45,519 nucleotides of DNA, from the NCBI GenBank assembly GCA_017398685.1, contig JAFQFH010000019.1, positions 1 to 45,519 on the forward strand, written 5' to 3'. Numbering within the stretch: position 1 is the stretch's first letter; every line of letters begins with the position of its first letter. Below, piece after piece: positions 34,911-40,798 of this stretch. Origin of the DNA: Oscillospiraceae bacterium (GTDB lineage: Bacteria > Bacillota > Clostridia > Oscillospirales > Oscillospiraceae). A model generated the notes under the pieces. That model saw only the letters and a program-made list of their open reading frames with translations, ran no database searches and was not told the origin of the DNA. The position numbers were made by a program, and so were the translations under genes.

Positions 34911-35149
34911 TATTTACCTCCGTTTCCGAGCTAATCAATTGCCCGTTTGAGCTTTTCAATTTCCAGAACGGCATCCGTTACATCAACCTTGACTTTGAAG
35001 CGTTCCAATACTCTGTCCGCTATGCGGTCTATATCTGCTTCACTTAATAGCTGCTCTTTTAGATACCGCTTCTGGAAGTACCACTATAATGTAATATCTG
35101 CTGATTTTTCGAGAGCGTCTATGTAACGCTCAAACATGGATTTATACAT
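34910..35149 (-). CDS. small helical protein with two in-frame TAG codons (operon gene 1)
   Basis: 79 codons from ATG 35149, with AAGGAGG (35164-35158 on the minus strand) 8 bases upstream, to TAA 34912-34910. TAG occurs at codon 22 (35086-35084) and codon 73 (34933-34931). Readable segments are MYKSMFERYIDALEKSADIT, WYFQKRYLKEQLLSEADI, DRIADRVLERFKVKVD and LEIEKLKRAID then LGNGGK. It is predicted to be mostly helical with possible coiled coil. The stop overlaps the next gene's ATG (TAATG). As the first gene after a near-ideal promoter and ribosome site, it would yield only 21 residues if TAG were a stop. Confidence 0.65.
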
Positions 35150-35175
35150 CGTATAAACCTCCTTAAATTTTATTT

Positions 35176-35203
35176 GAAAAGTTATATATTTCTTTAACTT
35201 TTC
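35176..35203 (-). repeat. hairpin in the leader of the leftward operon
   Basis: GAAAAGTTA (35176-35184) and TAACTTTTC (35195-35203) form a 9-bp inverted repeat between the -10 box and the ribosome site of operon gene 1. It could be an operator or an RNA leader structure. Confidence 0.5.
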
Positions 35204-35210
35204 TATAAAT

Positions 35211-35239
35211 ATTATAACATTTTTAATTAAGAAAAACAA
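35211..35239 (-). promoter_or_regulatory. sigma-A type promoter of the leftward operon
   Basis: On the minus strand TTGTTT (35239-35234), 17-base spacer, TATAAT (35216-35211). Excellent match and spacing, with a leader of about 55 bases to gene 1. Confidence 0.8.
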
Positions 35240-35633
35240 ATTAAGAAGTTTTTGCATTAGTTATTGAAAGTTTTGAGCGGGAGCAGGGGGATATATTTCG
35301 GGATAAGAAAAAATTCTACTTCATTATCTGTCGAGCCACGCACGACGAAAATCCACAGACGGCAAAAATTTGCCGTTATCGTTGCGTTTATAGTAAATAC
35401 ATTGTGTTTTACTTTGTTCGGAATGAAAATGCAGCAAATTTAATACAAATGAAGAAAAATGCTATGTTTATATTGCTAACGCATAGATTTTAAGGAATTT
35501 GAAAGAAATTAAAATAAAAGTTATTAAATTTGCAGAAAAAGCTTGCCAATATATATATATATATATAATTGAGTGTGCGAACAGTCGATATGTGTCGATT
35601 GCCGCACATCTTTTATTTTTGGAGGAAAATATT
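35240..35633. other. intergenic control region between the divergent gene blocks
   Basis: About 390 bases with no supported ORF. It contains an 18-bp palindrome at 35359-35376 (ACGGCAAA-AA-TTTGCCGT), an (AT)9 tract with a promoter, and a 6-bp hairpin TGTGCG/CGCACA near 35574-35606 just ahead of the 70-aa gene. It is a candidate location for operators or an origin, but no iterons or DnaA boxes were clear. Confidence 0.5.
35543..35569 (+). promoter_or_regulatory. promoter with an (AT)9 spacer
   Basis: TTGCCA (35543-35548) and TATAAT (35564-35569) are separated by 15 bases made wholly of AT repeats; the AT run covers 35549-35567 and runs into the -10. One more AT unit would restore 17-base spacing. 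It lies 65 bases before the 70-aa gene. Confidence 0.5.
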
Positions 35634-35846
35634 ATGCGTATTATTCTGGACACTGATAAGAAGACCATTACTGTTCCTTGGAACTATGCACAGAAGATTG
35701 CAGAAATCAATGAAATTATCAAAAACGGCGGAGGAGAAAAGCAATATACTTTCAGTTCTTTCCTTAAAGAAAATTGGGATTATTGCATGGCTAATACAGA
35801 TAAATATCTGATTGTTGCTGATAAGCCTGTAAAAAAGAGTAAATAA
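35634..35846 (+). CDS. hypothetical 70-residue mobile-element protein
   Basis: GGAGG lies 9 bases before ATG 35634. The protein starts MRIILDTDKKTITVPWNYA and ends IVADKPVKKSK. I have the impression of similar small proteins in Firmicutes phages and elements, but no function is known to me. The TAA stop overlaps the following ATG (TAATG), coupling it to the HTH protein. Confidence 0.75.
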   Translation: MRIILDTDKKTITVPWNYAQKIAEINEIIKNGGGEKQYTFSSFLKENWDYCMANTDKYLIVADKPVKKSK

Positions 35847-36034
35847 TGGGGGCTAAAAGAATTTCTCCGGTTGAAATCGTGGAAATGCAACGACTTTACC
35901 GGATATATGGAACATACGCCGCCGTGGCCCGCGAGATGGGGCGCAGTGCATCCTCGGTATCAAAGTATGTGCAGATGAAAGGTGTGCCGAAAAGCATTAG
36001 AATAGCGGTAGATAATTTATCGCAGAAAGGATAA
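35846..36034 (+). CDS. small helix-turn-helix protein
   Basis: 62 residues. The HTH is EIVEMQRLYRIYGTYAAVAR followed by EMGRSASSVSKYVQMKG, of the recombinase/Hin HTH type. It could regulate the element. Its C-terminal end (KSIRIAVDNLSQKG) is repeated in altered form upstream of the second lipoprotein (37003-37071), showing that this junction was duplicated. Confidence 0.75.
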   Translation: MGAKRISPVEIVEMQRLYRIYGTYAAVAREMGRSASSVSKYVQMKGVPKSIRIAVDNLSQKG

Positions 36035-36039
36035 ATTTA

Positions 36040-36996
36040 ATGAAAAAAATCATATCTATTGTTTTAGTCTTGATTTTTGCATTTTGTGCTTGTGGCAGTA
36101 CCGTGCTTACACAAGACCAGATAGAAAATCTTATTATTGAAATGGCAAAAGCATATGGCTACGAATTAACCATAGATAGTAATGTAGTAACAGTTCTTGC
36201 ACCAAGTGATAGCAAATTCAGCGAAGATAGCATTTCAAAAGAGGGTCACTATATTGAAGTATTAGACTGTGAACTCATTCAATTAGATAATGGTAATTAT
36301 AAACCAAATTTAAAAATTAGAAATATATTCCCTGAAAATTTGAGTGAAAAGTATCCTGATTGTCTCCACATATACATGACTTATAACGATAGTGATGGTT
36401 TTGGTATTCATAACACAACAGCTTCAATATCTTATTTAGCTTACGGTGAAGGCATTTGGACTAATTCAAGTATCATAACATTTGCGGAATTTGATCCCTC
36501 CGAGGTAAGTTCTCTCTCCGTTACAGGATATATGTTTGTGTCTGAAAGTGAAGGATTGGATTTCATTTTTTCGCCTGTCATAAATTATGAAATAAAGGAT
36601 TTACTACCAGAAAGTGCTTTTGATGATGTCTCAAGTGATGCGGTTACTGTTGAAGAAGTGAAGCTTATAGAGAGAAATAACGGAGTTGCTGTTGAGGCAA
36701 AGATAAGGAATACAGGCGATGTAAAAAAAGATGTTACCGAGGTATCTTTCCAGCTTCTTGATAAAAATGGCGATGTTTTGGCTATAAATGAGCTCAATGT
36801 AAGAGAACTTGAAGTTGGACAGGCAGGAAAAGGCACCAGCAACACAATTTCCGACTGCGATTATGATGATGTTGGTGCAGTAAAATTTATTTCTTATAAT
36901 TATGGAAAATTTTATGGTGGAAGCAAATTAGCGTGGACAACCGATTTCTACTCAGGTGGAGACTTTAACAAACCCTTTATTTTTACTTTTGATTAA
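36040..36996 (+). CDS. lipoprotein with FxLYD-like domain
   Basis: 318 residues. AGAAAGGATAAATTTA precedes ATG 36040. The signal MKKIISIVLVLIFAFCACGS has cysteines at 16 and 18; Cys18 after alanine fits a lipobox best. The C-terminal region (VKLIERNNGVAVEAKIRN, then DVTEVSFQLLDKNGDVLA) fits an FxLYD/DUF3426-like beta-sandwich. Surface-anchored, function unknown. The signal region and ribosome site are nearly identical at DNA level to those of the second lipoprotein, but the mature parts differ completely. Confidence 0.82.
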   Translation: MKKIISIVLVLIFAFCACGSTVLTQDQIENLIIEMAKAYGYELTIDSNVVTVLAPSDSKFSEDSISKEGHYIEVLDCELIQLDNGNYKPNLKIRNIFPENLSEKYPDCLHIYMTYNDSDGFGIHNTTASISYLAYGEGIWTNSSIITFAEFDPSEVSSLSVTGYMFVSESEGLDFIFSPVINYEIKDLLPESAFDDVSSDAVTVEEVKLIERNNGVAVEAKIRNTGDVKKDVTEVSFQLLDKNGDVLAINELNVRELEVGQAGKGTSNTISDCDYDDVGAVKFISYNYGKFYGGSKLAWTTDFYSGGDFNKPFIFTFD

Positions 36997-37002
36997 AAAA
37001 AA

Positions 37003-37071
37003 GCTTCAATAGGCGAAATTAGTGCAAAAAGCATTCGTATCGTAGTAGAGAGGTTACCACAGAAAGGATAA
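37003..37071 (+). pseudogene. remnant of the HTH gene 3' end
   Basis: 22 codons with no start, reading ASIGEISAKSIRIVVERLPQKG split by eye as an open tail up to TAA 37069-37071. The end KSIRIVVERLPQKG matches KSIRIAVDNLSQKG of the HTH protein at 10 of 14 positions. The same spacing to a lipoprotein start follows. It is the scar of a tandem duplication. Confidence 0.6.
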
Positions 37072-37076
37072 ATTTA

Positions 37077-37802
37077 ATGAAAAAAATCATCTCTATTGTT
37101 TTAGCTTTGATTTTTGCCTTTTGTGCTTGTGGCAGCACCGTGCTTACTCCCGAGGAAAGGGAGGCAATATTCTATGAGGTTGCAAAAGAAAAAGGGATGC
37201 TTGATAATGAAAATCCAAGCCCCTATGAGTTATCTAAATCAGCCTACGAGAACATTAATGTTGCTTATAAAATCATAAGGCAAATAGGCGACGATATGTA
37301 TGAAGTTTGGAAAGCCTGTATTGGGGAACACGATAAAGTACTCTCCTATGGTAGTGATTATCTGGCAACAAAAGTTTCTTTAAGTGAAGAGGAAATAAGA
37401 ATAGGTTTAGCAATGCTGCGATATGGGGACGCATTGAATAATATGAACCAAGTCCAAAGACAGCGCCATATTGACGATGCTGATGTATGGATATTTTATT
37501 TTGATAATTACGAAAACAATATGGTTGCGGCATGTGTGTGTTCCATAGTAAACGCATATTTTCATAATGGAAAATTTGAAGAAGCAGAGACTGCTCTTGA
37601 TACAGCCAAGGAAAATCTAAAAATATTGAGCGCAGATTACTCGGATTATGAGCATTACCTAAATCTTAAAGGTTTCTTTACTACAACAAGAGCTTATTTA
37701 GATTATTGTCAGAATTTGGAAGGTCCAGTAAAACAACTCATAGACTACAAAGAGCAAGCAAAAGAATATATTGGTAAATTGGATTATTATTTTGAGGATT
37801 AA
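37077..37802 (+). CDS. lipoprotein, helical (second copy of the module)
   Basis: 241 residues. The signal MKKIISIVLALIFAFCACGS differs from the first lipoprotein at one residue. The mature part is helical and possibly TPR-like: YEVAKEKGMLDNE, then KFEEAETALDTAKENLKIL and DYKEQAKEYIGKLDYYFED. No family recognised. A terminator follows directly. The shared signal with an unrelated mature part suggests module swapping under one expression and export signal. Confidence 0.8.
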   Translation: MKKIISIVLALIFAFCACGSTVLTPEEREAIFYEVAKEKGMLDNENPSPYELSKSAYENINVAYKIIRQIGDDMYEVWKACIGEHDKVLSYGSDYLATKVSLSEEEIRIGLAMLRYGDALNNMNQVQRQRHIDDADVWIFYFDNYENNMVAACVCSIVNAYFHNGKFEEAETALDTAKENLKILSADYSDYEHYLNLKGFFTTTRAYLDYCQNLEGPVKQLIDYKEQAKEYIGKLDYYFED

Positions 37803-37806
37803 TAAT

Positions 37807-37840
37807 AAAATGGGGCAGATACAAGTCTGCTCCATTTTTA
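37807..37840 (+). terminator. terminator after the lipoprotein genes
   Basis: AAAATGGGGCAGA pairs with TCTGCTCCATTTT (13 bp with one G-T pair), loop of 6, then T-rich. Confidence 0.85.
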
Positions 37841-37927
37841 TGTGTTCGCAAGAGTACACCTTTACAAACATATAAAAACACTCTGTTCTATCCGTTCGCA
37901 AAATATATTTTTTTATTTACAAATATA

Positions 37928-37968
37928 TTCGTAAATGTGTTGACATTTACGAACACTTGCGATAGAAT
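37928..37968 (+). promoter_or_regulatory. promoter and palindromic operator/res site of the serine recombinase
   Basis: TTGACA (37940-37945), 17-base spacer, TAGAAT (37963-37968): near-perfect sigma-A. An 11-bp perfect inverted repeat TTCGTAAATGT-GTTG-ACATTTACGAA (37928-37953) covers the -35. Related half-sites GTTCGCAA (37844 and 37892) and ACGAACA (near 37949 and 37969) flank it. This arrangement fits autoregulation or a res site. Confidence 0.65.
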
Positions 37969-38001
37969 ACGAACAGATGATAAAAGAGAGGGGCGCATAT
38001 C

Positions 38002-38619
38002 GTGGACAGTCGCACTTACTACTATGCAAGAGTATCAAGCAAGGAACAAAACCTTGACCGCCAGATTGCTGCTTTTCGTTCTCTTGGAGCGACAGACAGG
38101 GAGATAATAACCGATAAGGAAAGCGGCAAAGATTTAGACCGCGCCGGTTATCAGGCTCTTAAAAATGCTATGCTGCGCCGTGGAGATACGCTTGTCGTAA
38201 AATCCCTTGACCGCCTCAGCCGCAATAAAGCGGACATTCATAATGAGCTGCGCTTCTTCAAAGAGAATGGCATACGGCTTAAAGTGATTGACTTGCCTAC
38301 CACTATGATGGAGCTGCCAGAGGGACAAGAGTGGGTTTTTGATATGGTAAACAATATTCTGATTGAGGTATTGGGAACTATAGCAGAACAGGAACGCGCC
38401 ACGATAAAGCAGAGACAGGCAGAGGGCATTGAAGCCGCTAAACAGAAAGGGAAGAAGTTAGGCCGTCCCGCAATCACATTTCCCGCAAATTGGGACACTG
38501 TCTATGCCTCTTGGAAATCGGGAGAGATTACCGCAAAAACGGCAATGGAGCTGACAGATACAAAAAGAACAAGCTTTTATAAGCTCGTCGGCATGATGGA
38601 GGAAGATAGGGGAGAGTAA
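38002..38619 (+). CDS. serine recombinase (resolvase/invertase family)
   Basis: 205 residues, GTG start after GAGAGGGGCG. N-terminal catalytic domain YYYARVSSKEQNLDRQ with Ser12 as the expected nucleophile, then DRLSRNKADIHNELRFF and the E-helix region AEQERATIKQRQAEGIEAA. A C-terminal HTH follows (KSGEITAKTAMELTDTKRTS). The size is that of Tn3-type resolvases and invertases, not of large serine integrases. It probably resolves dimers or inverts DNA at the adjacent palindromic sites rather than integrating the element. Confidence 0.93.
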   Translation: MDSRTYYYARVSSKEQNLDRQIAAFRSLGATDREIITDKESGKDLDRAGYQALKNAMLRRGDTLVVKSLDRLSRNKADIHNELRFFKENGIRLKVIDLPTTMMELPEGQEWVFDMVNNILIEVLGTIAEQERATIKQRQAEGIEAAKQKGKKLGRPAITFPANWDTVYASWKSGEITAKTAMELTDTKRTSFYKLVGMMEEDRGE

Positions 38620-38657
38620 TTCTCCCTTGACTTCCTTACAAGGTCTGTTATAGTTAA

Positions 38658-38684
38658 GTATGTCATAGTTGTTGTGACACACCA
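38658..38684 (+). repeat. possible integrase arm sites, right end
   Basis: GTATGTCAT (38658-38666) is the exact complement of ATGACATAC at the left end (32619-32627). GTTGTGACACACCA (38671-38684) matches GTTGCGACATACCA (32640-32653) at 12 of 14 bases. Confidence 0.45.
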
Positions 38685-38791
38685 TATATTATAATCCGCA
38701 CTTTTGGTATTGCGTAAAAGCTGAAAAGGTTTGATTTTCCAATGGTTTTCACAGTTTCCACTACTGGGAGCGAAGCTCACAGGCGGAAGAT

Positions 38792-38828
38792 GTCCAGAAC
38801 GTCTGGCACAACTGGGAAGACGCTGAAT
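38792..38828 (+). repeat. attR: 37-bp direct repeat
   Basis: Second copy of the yebC 3' end, identical to 32487-32523. It is followed by AATAAAAAACCC, the original end of the gene (stop TAA) and its terminator. Confidence 0.92.
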
Positions 38829-38831
38829 AAT

Positions 38832-38869
38832 AAAAAACCCGACGCTCAAATAAGAGCGTCGGGTTTTTT
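38832..38869. terminator. bidirectional terminator (yebC original and rnpB)
   Basis: A perfect 16-bp inverted repeat AAAAAACCCGACGCTC/GAGCGTCGGGTTTTTT with a 6-base loop. It would terminate yebC from the left before insertion and terminates rnpB from the right. Confidence 0.92.
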
Positions 38870-38872
38870 ATT

Positions 38873-39319
38873 TATGAGTTCGCCTGTAAGCCGGGTTCTG
38901 TTAAAAACGACCATCTATCTAGACTACGGATTGCTCCGCAGTTCAAGCCGCCTCCTGAGAACGACCGGGCCGGTCACATGTTCTCCCACGGCGTTGCTCC
39001 GGATAGAGTTTACAGCATCCACATGTCTCCATGCGATGGGTGAGCTCTTACCTCGCCTTTCCACCCTTACCACGTCGGAATGAGCTTCGCTCAGCTCGGG
39101 CCTGTCGCAAGCGACAAGCCCTCGTCGCTCCGCTATTCCTCCTTTTCAAAGCAAAGCCAGCTTTGCTTTGAGTGTGGAATACGTGGCGGTATATCTCTGT
39201 TGCACTTGTCCGAGGGTCACCCCTGGCGGGCGTTACCCGTTATCCTTGCCCTATGGAGCCCGGACTTTCCTCACGCACAGGCTTTTGCCTTGTGCCCGCG
39301 GTCGTTCAGCGTACTCAGT
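38873..39319 (-). ncRNA. rnpB: RNase P RNA, bacterial type
   Basis: Catalytic RNA of tRNA 5' maturation. On the minus strand the universal GAGGAAAGTCCGGGCTCC is near the 5' end (about 39255-39272) and AGAACCCGGCTTACAGGCGA at the 3' end (about 38881-38900). The P1 helix forms between TGAGTACGC (39317-39309) and GCGAACTCA (38883-38875) with one mismatch. An extended hairpin CAAAGCAAAG-CTGG-CTTTGCTTTG is internal. Ends are estimated from P1. Several long plus- and minus-strand ORFs inside it are not genes. Confidence 0.95.
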
Positions 39320-39325
39320 GCTGTT

Positions 39326-39354
39326 ATTTTATCCATTTTAGCCTGACAAGTCAA
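39326..39354 (-). promoter_or_regulatory. promoter of rnpB
   Basis: On the minus strand TTGACT (39354-39349), 17-base spacer, TAAAAT (39331-39326), 7-9 bases from the expected RNA start. Confidence 0.8.
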
Positions 39355-39363
39355 CAAAATTTC

Positions 39364-39392
39364 TTGCGATTAGAGCGATGGAGGAATATAAT
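39364..39392 (+). promoter_or_regulatory. promoter of murD, divergent to rnpB
   Basis: TTGCGA (39364-39369), 17-base spacer, TATAAT (39387-39392). Back-to-back with the rnpB promoter. Confidence 0.7.
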
Positions 39393-39415
39393 ATATAAGA
39401 TTGTGAGGGATCAAT

Positions 39416-40798
39416 ATGACACTTAATGATTATATTCTCAGTATTAAAGATAAACGTATTGCCGTTATCGGTATCGGTGTAAGCAATACGCCGCTTATAA
39501 GGCTGCTTCTCAGCTACGGCTGTGATGTAACCGCCTGTGACGCCAGAGAACTTGCCCAGATGGGCGAGGAGGCTTTCGAGCTTATCCGCCTTGGCGCAAA
39601 GCTTAAGCTGGGGGGAAAGTACCTTGAGGGACTTGACCACGATGTTATTTTCCGCACTCCAGGACTGATGCCCTTTGACGAGCATCTTGTAAAGGCCGCA
39701 GAAAAGGGGAGCATTATCACTTCCGAGATGGAAGTATTTTTCTCCGTTTGCCCCTGCCGCATCTTCTCCATAACCGGAAGTGACGGGAAAACCACTACCA
39801 GCAGCATTATAGCCGAGCTTTTGCGTGAAGCGGGCTATAATGTGCACCTTGGCGGCAACATTGGCCACCCGCTGCTGTGCGAAAGCCCTGAGATAAAAAA
39901 GGACGATGTGGTTGTGCTGGAGCTCAGCTCTTTCCAGCTGCATTCCATGAAATGCAAAAGCGATGTGGCTCTTATCACCAATATTTCTCCCAATCATCTG
40001 GATAAGCATAAGGATTATCAGGATTATATCGACTCCAAGATGGCCATTTTCCAGATGCAGGGTGAAAATGACCGTCTGGTACTCAATCTTGAGGATGAGC
40101 AAAGCGAGTATTTCAAAAAGCATGCCAAGGCAAAGATATCCTATTTTTCCCATCTCAACTCTGTTGAAAATGGCTGCATTCTTGAAAACGGCTGCATATA
40201 CCGGATAAATGAAAACGGTAAAAAAATTATAATGCGGGCTGATGAAATAAAGCTCCCCGGTGAACACAATGTACATAACTATCTGGCGGCATTTGCTGCG
40301 GTTGATGGCTATGTAGATGATGAAGTTTGCCGCCGTGTGGCAATGAGTTTTTCCGGTGTAGAGCACAGACTGGAGCAGGTTCGTGTTCTTCGCGGTGTAA
40401 CATACATAAATGACTCTATCGGCACAAGTCCTACACGCACACTTGCAGGCCTTCGTGCCATGAAAACGAAGCCAATAGTTATTGCAGGCGGATATGATAA
40501 GAAAATCCCCTTTGATACTCTGGGTGATGAGCTCTGTCTGCGTGCCCGGAAGGTCTACCTCACAGGCGCTACCGCTGAGAAAATAAAAGAATCTGTATTT
40601 GCCTCAAAATATTTTGCAGCCAGTGGACTTGAAGTTGAAATAATTGATGATTTTGACGATACTGTACACGCCGCCGCAGAGTATGCAAAGGAAGGGGATA
40701 TAGTTTTGCTTTCTCCTGCCTGCGCTGCTTTTGATAAATTCAAAAACTTTGCCGAGCGCGGCAAACACTTCAAAAAACTTGTTATGGAGCTTGAATGA
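39416..40798 (+). CDS. murD: UDP-N-acetylmuramoyl-L-alanine:D-glutamate ligase
   Basis: Peptidoglycan precursor ligase, 460 residues. N-terminal Rossmann domain (RIAVIGIGVSNTPLIRLLLS), ATP loop GSDGKTTTSSII near residue 122, central NISPNHLDKHKDYQDY, and C-terminal SIGTSPTRTLAGLRAM. GAGGGA precedes ATG 39416. It is separate from a dcw cluster, as in some Clostridia. The stop overlaps the next start (ATGA). Confidence 0.96.
   Translation: MTLNDYILSIKDKRIAVIGIGVSNTPLIRLLLSYGCDVTACDARELAQMGEEAFELIRLGAKLKLGGKYLEGLDHDVIFRTPGLMPFDEHLVKAAEKGSIITSEMEVFFSVCPCRIFSITGSDGKTTTSSIIAELLREAGYNVHLGGNIGHPLLCESPEIKKDDVVVLELSSFQLHSMKCKSDVALITNISPNHLDKHKDYQDYIDSKMAIFQMQGENDRLVLNLEDEQSEYFKKHAKAKISYFSHLNSVENGCILENGCIYRINENGKKIIMRADEIKLPGEHNVHNYLAAFAAVDGYVDDEVCRRVAMSFSGVEHRLEQVRVLRGVTYINDSIGTSPTRTLAGLRAMKTKPIVIAGGYDKKIPFDTLGDELCLRARKVYLTGATAEKIKESVFASKYFAASGLEVEIIDDFDDTVHAAAEYAKEGDIVLLSPACAAFDKFKNFAERGKHFKKLVMELE

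Larger units (their letters stand above)
32487..38828. mobile_element. integrated genetic element in yebC, about 6.3 kb
   Basis: Bounded by perfect 37-bp repeats. From left to right: integrase recognition motifs, tyrosine integrase (+), a four-gene operon on the minus strand (small protein, winged-helix/replication-like protein, GIY-YIG protein, small acidic protein), a regulatory gap, then rightward genes (70-aa protein, HTH protein, two lipoproteins) and a serine recombinase near attR. There is no relaxase, conjugation gene, capsid or terminase, so it is not a self-transmissible ICE or a complete prophage. It could be a mobilisable island, an integrated plasmid or a phage satellite. The right half is more AT-rich than the host flanks. 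Confidence 0.9.

Noticed and set aside
33641-35149. Simple pseudogenisation of the leftward operon
   Set aside because: Only TAG stops, no frameshifts, intact promoter, ribosome site, overlaps and terminator. Kept as the main alternative, not excluded.
35551-35567. AT repeat as part of a CRISPR or satellite array
   Set aside because: Only a single dinucleotide tract; no spaced repeats, and no CRISPR array anywhere in the window.
35499-35633. N-terminal extension of the 70-aa protein through the AT tract
   Set aside because: The extension would translate the promoter region; GGAGG before ATG 35634 marks the start.
32526-38791. Suppressor tRNA with CTA anticodon inside the element
   Set aside because: No stretch with acceptor, D and T arms around a CTA loop was found by eye on either strand; a covariance-model search is still needed.
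38742-39426. Several plus-strand open frames of 80-113 codons
   Set aside because: They overlie RNase P RNA, attR and promoters; the RNA signatures explain the region.
39338-40366. 342-codon open frame on the minus strand over murD
   Set aside because: Antisense shadow of murD; crosses the rnpB promoter region and has no protein motifs.
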